A stretch of 64,000 bases of DNA. It comes from Byssovorax sp. (lineage in GTDB: Bacteria > Myxococcota_A > Polyangia > Polyangiales > Polyangiaceae). The notes under the pieces were generated by a model. It ran no database searches. It was not told the origin of the DNA and saw nothing but the letters and a program-made list of their open reading frames with translations. Position 1 is the stretch's first letter. Each line of letters begins with the position of its first letter. Both the position numbers and the translations under genes were made by a program. Shown piece after piece: positions 56,019-64,000 of the stretch. The stretch spans positions 94,401 to 158,400 of the forward strand of contig JANYGI010000047.1 of NCBI GenBank assembly GCA_025362495.1. The letters are read 5' to 3'.

Positions 56019-59000
56019 TCACGGGTTGGCGCGGCTGCGCGGGCCGGTGTCGACGCGGCGGCGGTCGGCCGGACCGCCCTGCTGCCACCGGGCTTCGGCG
56101 AACTCGGTACGGATCGCGAGGCGGACCAGATCGGCCACCGGCGCGTGCGCGTTGCAGAGATTCACCAGCCACTGCGGCGAATCTTCAGGCTCCGGCGGCA
56201 GGCCCAGCTCGAAGGCGAGGAGCGGAAGCGCCGTCGAGAGCCCGCCGGCGGCGAAGAGCCCGGCGCGGCGCATGGCCTGGCGCGTGCCGTCGACCGCGCC
56301 GTCGTACGTGATCGCGGCGCCACAGAGCTCGCGGAGGCGACGATCGGCACGGGGCGGCACCAGTTGCCACAGGTTCTGGCCCAACTTGGCCACCGCCGGG
56401 TTGCCCCGAGGCAGGTTCGCCACGGGGCCGAACGCGGCGAGGAGGGCGTCGATCAGCGTGCGCAACGACTCTTCGTCGAGAGCGTTGACGAGCGCGTGCT
56501 CGGCCATCGCGCCCGTGAGCGACGCGCCGAGGAGATACCGCAGCTCCGGTGTCTCCTCGCGGATGTCGCCGGAGAGGATGATCGCCGGCGGCGAGAGCAG
56601 CGCAATCTGCGCCGAGAGGGCCGCGGCGCCGCGCTGGTTGAACAGCGCCGTGCGCGCCTGACCGAGGAAACGCGACACCGTTCCGAACATGTCGCCGAGC
56701 ACCGTGGTGGCACCGGGCTGCACGCGCGCGACGCCGGTGAGCTGATAGTGCGCGACGTCGCGACGGTAGAGCCCCGTGTCGAGGACGATGGCGAGCGCCT
56801 CGTGGACGGGCGAGTCCGCGATGCTGCGGTAGAGCAGCGACGCGACGAGATCGGGCGCGTGGCGCTGGCTCGCGAGCGGCGGCGGCGTGGGCGAGTCGGT
56901 CTCGGGATCGACGAGGGCCAGCACGTGCTCGACGGCGCGGGCGTGGACGATGTTGCCGTCGAGGATCGCCGCGTCGTGGAGGCGGTGCAGCGCCGCCGCG
57001 TCGCCGAGGCGGAGACTGGCCTGGTAGCGGCGGACCATCAGCGCGTCGTGGGTGCGCTCGGTGGTGCGGGCGCCGTAGAGCGTGATCAAGCGGTCGCCGG
57101 CCTCGAACGATCCGGCCTGCAGATCGCGGAGCAAGCCGGCCTCTTCGGACGAGGCTTCGTGGGCCTCGGGGGCGTAGCGCGCCGAGCCACGCGAGAGCGG
57201 CGAGGACGTCGTTGACGATGGTGACGGCGGGGGGACGACGGGCAACGACGGCGCCGCAGGCAGCGGCGGCGGTGTCGCCGGGAGCGGCGGCGCGGGCAGC
57301 GGCGGCGAATCGATGCGGGCGCGGGGCTGCGCGAGCACGGCGCGGATCCCCGGGCGCGCGAGCTTGTCGGCGAGCGAGGTCGACGGGTCGGCGGGGAGCG
57401 GGGGCGGCGTCGGCGCGGCGGGCTCCTGCGCGGCGAGGCGACCGAGCGCCTCGGCGATCGACGCGCCGAGCGCCTTGTCGGCCTCGGCGAGCGAGGTGGC
57501 CTCGGTGAGCGCGCGGCCCGCGGCCTCGGGATCGGTCGGCAAAAGAAGGCGTCCGAGCGCGAGGAGCGTGCGCGCGCGGTCGGCGCCGGCCGACTGCTTG
57601 ATCAGCGCTTCGAGGGCCCCGCGCGCGGCCTCGGGCTCGCCCGCGGCGGCCTGGAGCTCGAGCTGGCGGCGCTGGGCGACGACGCGGGTCTCGGGCTCGC
57701 TCGCGGCGACGGCGAGGTGGCGCGCAGCGGCGTCGTGATCGAGCGCGCTCGCCGCGGCCTCGGCGGCGGTGAGCGCGACGCGGCCGCGCGGGCGCACGCC
57801 CTGGAGATCACCCGCGAGCGCGAGGTCGAAGAGCGGGAGCGCGGCGTCGAAGTTCTTCCCGCGGACGAGGCGCTCGGCCATGCCGAGGGCGATTAGCGGC
57901 AGCGGGCCGACCTCGGCGTGGCGACGCGAGAGCTCGCGCATGCCGGCGCCGCCGCCCTGGATCACGTCGAGCTCCTCGGCGAGCAGGAAGACGTGGAGCT
58001 CGACGTGCGCGGGCTCGAGGCGGCCGGCGATGCGGCCGAGCTCGTCGACGGCGGCCTGCGCTTCGCGTGGCGTTCCGGTGCCGAAGGCGCGGTACTCGAG
58101 GCGGCGCGCTTCGAGCACCGCATCGGGTGACGTCGGCACGAGCTTCGCGGCGCGGCGGGCGCGCTCGAGCGCGGCGGCGTCGTCGCCGATCGCCGAGGCG
58201 GCGCGCGCGGCGTCGAGGAGGATCGCGGCGCGCTGCTCCGAGGGCGCGCGCGACGCGGTGGAGAGGCGGTCGAGCGCGTCGGAGAGCGCGCGGCCATCAC
58301 CGCGGCGGCGCGCGAGCTCGACGCGCACCTCGAGCACGGCCTCGCGCTCGGCGATCGGCGCGACCGTCTCCAGGATCTGCTCGGCCGTCGCGAGGTCGCC
58401 GCTGGCCAGGTAGGCGGTCGCGGCGCGGAGGCCGTAGTCGGCCTTCTCGTCGGAGGTGGCCGAGAGATCGGCGAGCCGGTGCAGCAGCAGCCCGGCGCGC
58501 GCGGTGTCGCCGAGGCGCTCCTTCACGTCGGCGAGGAAGCGCAGCGCGCTCACATCGTCGGGCGCCTCGGAGAGCAGGGCCTCGAGCTCGGTCGCGGCCT
58601 CGGGGAGCAGGCGGAGCCGCTGCTCCAGCACGGCCGCGCGACGCAGGCGCAGCATCCGCCGGCGATCGCCGATCTGCGCGCCGACGATCCGCGTGGCCAG
58701 CAGCGCGGCGATCGCCGCGTGATCGCCGCGCTCGTTGGCGGCCTGCTCCAGCGCTTCGAGGGCGGCGGCGCTCGCGGGATCGAGCGCGGAGATTGCCGCC
58801 TCATGGGCCTGCGCGGCCTCGTCGTCGCCGAGCTCGGTGGCGAGCGCCGAGGCCTCGCGCAGCAGCGAAAGGCGCAGCGCCAGGACCGGCGCGAGGCCGG
58901 CAGCCGCCACCAGCGCGGCGCTGCGCCGCTCGGGAGCCGCGGCGCGGCCGAGATCGCGCAGGTCCTGGAACAGGCCTTCTTCGAGCGCGCCCTTGCCCGC

Positions 59001-62000
59001 TTCGGCCACGAGGACGTCGAGCGCGGCGTCGGCGTCGCCGCGGCGCGCGAGGCTGGTGGCGAGCTCGCGCGCGGCCCGAGCGCGCAGCGACGGCGGCAGA
59101 TCCGGCTTCGCCAGCTCTTGCCGGATCAGCCCGTCGGCGTCCGAGATGCGACCGCCCTGGTGGAGCAGCGCGCTCAGCTGCGCGGTGGCCCGCAGGCGGG
59201 CCTCGCGCGGGAGGTCGCCCGACGTGGTCGCCCGGGAAAGCAAGACGATCGCGCGATCGTCGTCGCCGGCGCGCTCGTACTTCTCGGCGAGGCTCACCTG
59301 CCCCAGGGCGCGCCGCTCCGGCGAGATCGCGGCGTCGAGCGAGCTCTTCAGCGCCGCGTCGCCGAGCGCCGTCACCGCGAGATCGGCCTCGTCGACGAGG
59401 GCCTCGTCGTCGTCGGCGCGCTTCGCCGCGTGCACCAGCAGCGCCACTGACAGGCGCTGATCGCCGAAGGCCTGCGCCAGCTTGGCCGAGAGCCGCAGCA
59501 GCGCCGTTCCCACGCTGGAATAAGGCTTTTCGGCGGCGACGAGCACGCTCTCGACCCAGACGCGGCCGGCCTCGACGGCGAGCTCGGGGACGAGGGGCGC
59601 GAGCTCCAGGTACTCGTCGATGTCGCCGTCGGCGCTCATGGCCCGCGACAGCGCCGCGAAGACCACGTCGAACGCGCCGAGGCGCACCGCGAGCCGCGCC
59701 ATCTCCACGGCCGCGCGCGAGCCGTCGGGCCCGTCGAGCTTCGGCAGCGAGGATTTCACGGCGCGCTCGAAGCGCATCGTCACCTCGTCGGCCTCGCCGC
59801 CGAGGCCGATCACCTCGTCGATCGCCGCGCCGACGCGGTCGACCGTGCTCGGCTCGGGGCGGAGGTTGAGCGCGCGCAGCAGCAGATCGAGCCGCATGTG
59901 CGCCCCTTCTTCGGAGCGCGCCGCGAGCGCCGCCGCGCGCTTCAGCCACGCCGCGCGATCGCCGACGCTGCCGCTCATCGCGACCCGCTCGATCGCGCGC
60001 ACGGCCTCGCTCGGATCGGCGGCGCGCTCGGCGAGGCGCGTGAGGAGCACGTACGCCGTGCCCTCGCCCGGCACCGATTCGAAGCACGCGGCGGCGTGCT
60101 TGAGGGCGAGATCGACGGCGCCCCGCCGCTCCATCTGCCGGGCGCCGCGGTAGTGCGCCGCGCGCCGACCGAAGCGACCCATGGCCGCCGCGGCGAGCAG
60201 ATCGTAGGTGCGATCGAGGATCGGCAAGCCGCCCTCGACGTGGGCGTTGCGCTCCACCAGCGCCACCGCGTCGGCGCGCGAGGGATCGCTCTCGATCGCG
60301 CTCGACGCCGCCACGAGCGCGTGCTCGGCGAAGCCCTGGGCGTTGGCGAGGTTCGCCGCCTCGATCAGCAGCGTGGCGCGGGTCCGGTGCGCGTCGTCGC
60401 CGCGGGCGCGGTTGGCCCGCGAAGCCAGCGCTTCAATCGCCCACTCGGCGCCGGCGAACGCGAACAGATCGCGCGCGTAGCGCTCGACCCCGCCGCGCGG
60501 CGAGATCTCGCCGGCGCGGAAGAACGCCTCCTCCGCGCCGCGGCGGTCCTCGGCGAGATCCCAGCGCAGGCTGCCGAGATCACGCCACGCGTTCGCGGCG
60601 ACGCCCCGCAGCGACGTCAGCGCAGGGTCGGGGCCGCCCACGTCGTCGCGCGGCGGCGGCTCGGCGCGCGCCAGCACGAGGAGCGCGCTCGCCCGGGCCT
60701 CCACGAGGGCGATGCGCCCGTCGGATCCGAGCGCGCCCTCCAGCTCGCGCAGCGACGCTTCGAGCGCGTCCGCGCGCTCGATCACGGCGGCCGCATCGGC
60801 GCCGGCGTCGACCGCGCGGACCAGCTCGTGCGCGGCGCCGTCGAAATCGCCCGCGGCCGATCGCCGCTCGCACAGCTCGAGGAAGATCTCGCCCGCGAAC
60901 TGCCCGAGCCCCTCGGCCGCGACGTAGCGTTCGAGCACCGCGATCCCGAGGCCCGGGTCCGCGGTGCGCTCCGAGAGCGTGAGCAAGCGCGCCCGCAAGA
61001 TCGCCGCGCGCGGGCCGACCACGTCGAGCGCCCGTCGCGCGAACGGCCGCACCTTCGACCGATCGAGCTCCGCCAGCACGTCGAGCGCGTCGACGATCGC
61101 CTCGGTCAGATCGCCGAGCGGCTTCGGCTGCGCGAGCACCCACCCGAGCGCCTCGGTCAGGCGCGGCGTGTCGCGCAGCTCTGCGGCGCGGTGGAGCAGC
61201 TCGCTCATCGCGGCGGGGCTGCCGGGGCGGAGCGCGAGGCGACGCTGCGTCCACCCGAGCGCGAGGCCGGGCTCGCCCAGCGCGTCGAACGCCGTCGCGA
61301 GGCGCGCGCAGAGCTCGCTCCGCGGCGGCACCACGGCCATCGCCCGCTCGAGGGCCGCCGCGAACGCGCGATCCGTCGCGCCCGTCGACGACGCCGCGAG
61401 CGCCATCACGGCGCGCGTGCACGAAGGATCGGCCTCGCACGCTTGCGAGGCTGCATTTCGAGCCGATTCGAGCGCGCCCGACTGCGCGTAGAGCTCGGCC
61501 GCGACCGCGAGCAGCGTCGCGCGGAGCGCCGGCCACACCGGGCCCGCGAGCTGCAGCAGCGCGTCGGCGCGATCCTGTGGCCGCCCCGCGCGCGTCGCGA
61601 GCAGCAGCGTCGCGCAGGCCGCGCCGCGGTGGCCCGGAGCCTCGTGCAGCAGCGCGCGCACCTCGTCGAGCGCCGCCGGCTCGTCGCCGCGTCGACGGGC
61701 GATCGCCGAAAGCCCGAGCCGGGCCCGCGCCATCTCCACGCGCGGCAGCCCGGGCTGCACGATCCGCTCGCGCAGCGCCGCCTCGAGCGGCGCGGCGTCC
61801 CCCGTCCGGTGACAGAGCCGCTCCAGCGCGATCAGCAGCGGTCGATCGCTCGGCGACGTTCGCAGGAGCTCGACCAGCGCGGCGAGGTACGGCGCCGGCT
61901 CGTCGACGCGACCTTGCAAGAGCGGCAGCAGCCGGCGCAGCGCCGCGCGGCGCGCCTCGACTCCATCGGCCCCGGTGACCGCGCGCGTCGCCTCGGCGCG

Positions 62001-63467
62001 ATGATCGTCTTGATGCGTCCGCCGCGCCTCGAGGCGGAGCTTCTCGGCGCGCACGACCTCGACCCGATCCCCCTCGGATTCGAGGCGATCCAGCGCCCAT
62101 GTGGCCAGCGTCGGATCGTCGTCCTGCTCGTCGGCGAGCGTCACCAGCTCGCGCAGCGCCGCGGCTCGCTCGGGCTCGTCGTCGCCGCCGCGCGGCCGCG
62201 CGCCGATCCGCACCAGCGCCTCCGTCAGCGGCCCCGGATCGTGCCCCGCGGCCGCGTGATCGCGGAGCGCCTGGCGGGCCGAGAGGCTCGACGGATCGCA
62301 CACCAGCGCCTCGATCCAGGCCTCGATCGCGCGCTCCGGGCTCGCCAGCGGCCCGGCGTAGAGCCGCGCCAGCGCCTGGTACGCCTCGGCGCGCGCGGGC
62401 AGCGACGGCGCGGCCTCGGCCCGCATCTCGAGCCGCAGCGCGTGGAGCTCGTGCAGGCCCGCGAGCCCGAGCACGTCGTCGACCGCGCGCGCGTCCTCGC
62501 CGTCGATTTCTCCTTCGAGGCCCGCGTCGAGCGCCGCCCCGAGCGCGCGGCCCGCGTCGTTCTCTTCGAGGCCCGCGAGCATGCGGCGCCGGTGCACGGC
62601 GATCGCGCGCGCCAGCCGCTCGCCGATCTGCGGATCGCCGTCTTCCACCGCAGCGAGCGCCTCGGCGTGCGCGCGCCGCACCTCGTCGGCCGCCCCGTGA
62701 CGGCCGCGCGCCACGAGCGACACCGCCACCGCCTCGGCCGCCGCGCCGTCGGTGGGCGCGAGATCCAGCGCTCGCAGCCGATCTTCGAACGCCGCGTCCT
62801 GATCTTTGCCCTTGTCGAGATCGCGTCGCCGCGCGGCCTCGAGGTACGCCGACGCCGCCTCGGCCGGCGACACCGCGTCGGGCGCCCAGGCCGCGATCGT
62901 CCCGTAAACCTCGCTCGCCATCGCGTCGGCGGGATCGACATCCATCGCCTCGCGCAGCGCGTCCGCGGCGCCGGGCGTGTCGTCGGCGCGCGCCAGGAGC
63001 ACGGCGATCTTCACCAGCGTCCGCGCCGTCTCCGTCGGCCGCGCCGGATCGCAGAGGCCGCGCAGCGTCGCCGCGGCGAGCGCGCTCTCGCCGAGGCCGG
63101 CCAGCCAGCCGGCCAGCTCGGTGCGCAGGGCCGCGTCTTCCCCGAGCATCAGCGCGCGCCGGCCGAGCTTCGTCGCCACCCCGAGCTCGCGCCCCCGGGC
63201 CGCGAGGAGCCGCGCGAGCTGGATCGACAGCTGCCGCTCCGTCTCGACGTCGCCCGACGATCGCATCTCGACGAGCCTCGCCCGGAGGTGCGCCTCCTCG
63301 GCCCGAGCCCCGGAATGCCTCGAAATCGGCGCATCGTCGCGCAGATGCGCCAGCACGAGGGCCCCGACCGACTGCGGCGCGGAGCGATCGAGCAGCTCCG
63401 GGGGCGGCATCGTCCTCCGGGGGAGGCTCGATGGGGACGGCTCGCGCGGGCGATCGGGAGAAGTCAT
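56019..63467 (-). CDS. Giant helical-repeat (TPR-like) protein of 2482 residues
   Basis: Nearly the whole chain consists of Ala/Leu/Arg-rich helix pairs of about 30-40 residues resembling tetratricopeptide repeats (for example ALYAQSGALESARNAASQAC and ARLATAFDALGEPGLALGWT). A Pro-rich, probably disordered linker lies near residues 2030-2130. A C-terminal globular domain of about 350 residues follows, with hydrophobic strands (AALSAQIALLSPPAIILSGD) and a helical end. There is no signal peptide or membrane segment, so it is a cytoplasmic scaffold. Such giant repeat proteins occur in Polyangiales; the partner and function are unknown. The very long GC-rich shadow frames on the other strand are not genes. 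Confidence 0.8.
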   Translation of the reverse strand: MTSPDRPREPSPSSLPRRTMPPPELLDRSAPQSVGALVLAHLRDDAPISRHSGARAEEAHLRARLVEMRSSGDVETERQLSIQLARLLAARGRELGVATKLGRRALMLGEDAALRTELAGWLAGLGESALAAATLRGLCDPARPTETARTLVKIAVLLARADDTPGAADALREAMDVDPADAMASEVYGTIAAWAPDAVSPAEAASAYLEAARRRDLDKGKDQDAAFEDRLRALDLAPTDGAAAEAVAVSLVARGRHGAADEVRRAHAEALAAVEDGDPQIGERLARAIAVHRRRMLAGLEENDAGRALGAALDAGLEGEIDGEDARAVDDVLGLAGLHELHALRLEMRAEAAPSLPARAEAYQALARLYAGPLASPERAIEAWIEALVCDPSSLSARQALRDHAAAGHDPGPLTEALVRIGARPRGGDDEPERAAALRELVTLADEQDDDPTLATWALDRLESEGDRVEVVRAEKLRLEARRTHQDDHRAEATRAVTGADGVEARRAALRRLLPLLQGRVDEPAPYLAALVELLRTSPSDRPLLIALERLCHRTGDAAPLEAALRERIVQPGLPRVEMARARLGLSAIARRRGDEPAALDEVRALLHEAPGHRGAACATLLLATRAGRPQDRADALLQLAGPVWPALRATLLAVAAELYAQSGALESARNAASQACEADPSCTRAVMALAASSTGATDRAFAAALERAMAVVPPRSELCARLATAFDALGEPGLALGWTQRRLALRPGSPAAMSELLHRAAELRDTPRLTEALGWVLAQPKPLGDLTEAIVDALDVLAELDRSKVRPFARRALDVVGPRAAILRARLLTLSERTADPGLGIAVLERYVAAEGLGQFAGEIFLELCERRSAAGDFDGAAHELVRAVDAGADAAAVIERADALEASLRELEGALGSDGRIALVEARASALLVLARAEPPPRDDVGGPDPALTSLRGVAANAWRDLGSLRWDLAEDRRGAEEAFFRAGEISPRGGVERYARDLFAFAGAEWAIEALASRANRARGDDAHRTRATLLIEAANLANAQGFAEHALVAASSAIESDPSRADAVALVERNAHVEGGLPILDRTYDLLAAAAMGRFGRRAAHYRGARQMERRGAVDLALKHAAACFESVPGEGTAYVLLTRLAERAADPSEAVRAIERVAMSGSVGDRAAWLKRAAALAARSEEGAHMRLDLLLRALNLRPEPSTVDRVGAAIDEVIGLGGEADEVTMRFERAVKSSLPKLDGPDGSRAAVEMARLAVRLGAFDVVFAALSRAMSADGDIDEYLELAPLVPELAVEAGRVWVESVLVAAEKPYSSVGTALLRLSAKLAQAFGDQRLSVALLVHAAKRADDDEALVDEADLAVTALGDAALKSSLDAAISPERRALGQVSLAEKYERAGDDDRAIVLLSRATTSGDLPREARLRATAQLSALLHQGGRISDADGLIRQELAKPDLPPSLRARAARELATSLARRGDADAALDVLVAEAGKGALEEGLFQDLRDLGRAAAPERRSAALVAAAGLAPVLALRLSLLREASALATELGDDEAAQAHEAAISALDPASAAALEALEQAANERGDHAAIAALLATRIVGAQIGDRRRMLRLRRAAVLEQRLRLLPEAATELEALLSEAPDDVSALRFLADVKERLGDTARAGLLLHRLADLSATSDEKADYGLRAATAYLASGDLATAEQILETVAPIAEREAVLEVRVELARRRGDGRALSDALDRLSTASRAPSEQRAAILLDAARAASAIGDDAAALERARRAAKLVPTSPDAVLEARRLEYRAFGTGTPREAQAAVDELGRIAGRLEPAHVELHVFLLAEELDVIQGGGAGMRELSRRHAEVGPLPLIALGMAERLVRGKNFDAALPLFDLALAGDLQGVRPRGRVALTAAEAAASALDHDAAARHLAVAASEPETRVVAQRRQLELQAAAGEPEAARGALEALIKQSAGADRARTLLALGRLLLPTDPEAAGRALTEATSLAEADKALGASIAEALGRLAAQEPAAPTPPPLPADPSTSLADKLARPGIRAVLAQPRARIDSPPLPAPPLPATPPPLPAAPSLPVVPPPSPSSTTSSPLSRGSARYAPEAHEASSEEAGLLRDLQAGSFEAGDRLITLYGARTTERTHDALMVRRYQASLRLGDAAALHRLHDAAILDGNIVHARAVEHVLALVDPETDSPTPPPLASQRHAPDLVASLLYRSIADSPVHEALAIVLDTGLYRRDVAHYQLTGVARVQPGATTVLGDMFGTVSRFLGQARTALFNQRGAAALSAQIALLSPPAIILSGDIREETPELRYLLGASLTGAMAEHALVNALDEESLRTLIDALLAAFGPVANLPRGNPAVAKLGQNLWQLVPPRADRRLRELCGAAITYDGAVDGTRQAMRRAGLFAAGGLSTALPLLAFELGLPPEPEDSPQWLVNLCNAHAPVADLVRLAIRTEFAEARWQQGGPADRRRVDTGPRSRANP

Positions 63468-63643
63468 GGCGAGGCTCGGGACGGGGACGTTCGCCGCGAG
63501 CGTACCAGAGGGTACCGAGGGGCTGCCTAATGTTCGGGGAAACGAGGTCTCGAGCTACCTGGGACCTCGTCCTCACCCGGCCTGCCGCGACGCGGCTACT
63601 TCTTCTTTGCCAGCTCCTTGTCGAGCGCCTTTTTCGTAACCGT

Positions 63644-63928
63644 TCACGGGTCGCCTCCCAGCCATACGAGCGGCAACTTCGAGGCGTCCAGCTTGCGCCG
63701 AGCCAGGATCATCGCGTCTTGCAGCGCGCCCAGAGCATCGACGCCGTAGGCCCGTCGGCGTCGCTCGTCCGGCGTGCCCTCGATCAGGACCGAGCACATC
63801 CAGTCACCGCCTGGCCGCGGGTCCGGGCGTGGCTTGCCGATGGTGACCACGACCTCACGGTCGGGCTCGCCGACGATGGCGTACCGGCGAACGGCGATCG
63901 GGTTGGCGATTCGGCGGGTGATGGCCAT
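63644..63928 (-). CDS. Small DUF6968-like protein
   Basis: 94 residues from ATG 63928. The pattern RRYAIVGEPDREVVVTIGKP, then GDWMCSVLIEG, then RRRAYGVDALGALQDAMIL matches my memory of a widespread small domain of unknown function (DUF6968). It has no membrane segment. A longer form starting at 63970 is possible but lacks a ribosome site. It stands alone at the end of the window. Confidence 0.65.
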   Translation of the reverse strand: MAITRRIANPIAVRRYAIVGEPDREVVVTIGKPRPDPRPGGDWMCSVLIEGTPDERRRRAYGVDALGALQDAMILARRKLDASKLPLVWLGGDP

Positions 63929-64000
63929 GGCGGGAAGCCTCGTCGATTCGTTTGAAGTAGCACCACTCACGCCAGGATTGGTTGTGATGGCGAGCTGGCC

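Noticed and set aside
59898..63530. 1210-codon plus-strand open frame opposite the giant repeat protein
   Set aside because: It is Arg-dominated mirror coding. The minus-strand frame continues unbroken for 2482 codons with repeat periodicity.
63573..63647. Short 24-codon frame after the DUF6968-like gene (GTGA overlap)
   Set aside because: It is too short and low in complexity, with no ribosome site beyond the overlap, so it was not listed as a gene.

Overview
The window is very GC-rich chromosomal DNA of the myxobacterial kind, most likely Polyangiales/Sorangiineae. The grounds are many lipoproteins with Ser/Gly- or Cys-rich mature parts, a giant kinase/ATPase/histidine-kinase fusion, a large NRPS-PKS pair and a 2482-residue repeat protein. 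This placement is inferred from gene content, not from a marker gene.

Left part (1-30.6 kb, host chromosome). First comes a run of surface or envelope genes: a partial membrane-anchored protein, a formylglycine-generating-enzyme-like lipoprotein, a beta-helix lipoprotein, a GH5 glycosidase lipoprotein, a four-pass membrane protein and a short fusion carrying the C-terminal end of a zinc alcohol dehydrogenase. Next is a 1775-residue kinase-like/AAA/GAF/histidine kinase protein whose kinase-like domain has lost its catalytic residues. A compact biosynthetic locus follows: an NRPS (A-PCP-C-AMP ligase-KR-carrier) whose end overlaps the start of a PKS (KS-AT-MT-ACP-TE). It is flanked by two patatin-like lipase genes, one fused to a cNMP-like region, an OmpA-like region and a WD40 propeller.

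Middle part (30,706-51,887): a 21.2-kb integrated element inserted in the 3' end of a tRNA-Leu(GAG) gene and bounded by a 19-bp perfect direct repeat. It carries a tyrosine recombinase but no recognisable terminase, portal, tape-measure or tail gene. It does encode a membrane-anchored lysozyme, a CHAP/NlpC-like enzyme, a transglutaminase-like protein, two adjacent candidate coat proteins (294 and 190 aa), a protamine-like 52-aa peptide, at least six proteins ending in a single C-terminal membrane segment, several lipoproteins and a RadA-like ATPase fused to a J domain. The best reading is a tailless, possibly membrane-containing, temperate virus or a related mobile element of a type I do not recognise. 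Its genes form one plus-strand operon (cut by integration) and two minus-strand operons, with GTGA/ATGA stop-start overlaps throughout.

The most striking point concerns the attachment site. A start codon with a perfect AGGAGG ribosome-binding site at the right end (51,813) reads in frame through the 19-bp core into the first gene of the left operon, which ends with the integrase. In the excised circle the gene would be whole (506 codons) and continuous with the right-end regulator operon. Integration into the tRNA cuts this gene and separates the integrase operon from its leader.

Right part (51.9-64 kb, host chromosome): the tRNA-Leu with its own promoter, a histidine kinase-receiver hybrid, two large lipoproteins, the 2482-aa repeat protein and a small conserved-domain protein. 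No gene-free stretch exceeds about 215 bp. No CRISPR array, rRNA or insertion sequence was seen.
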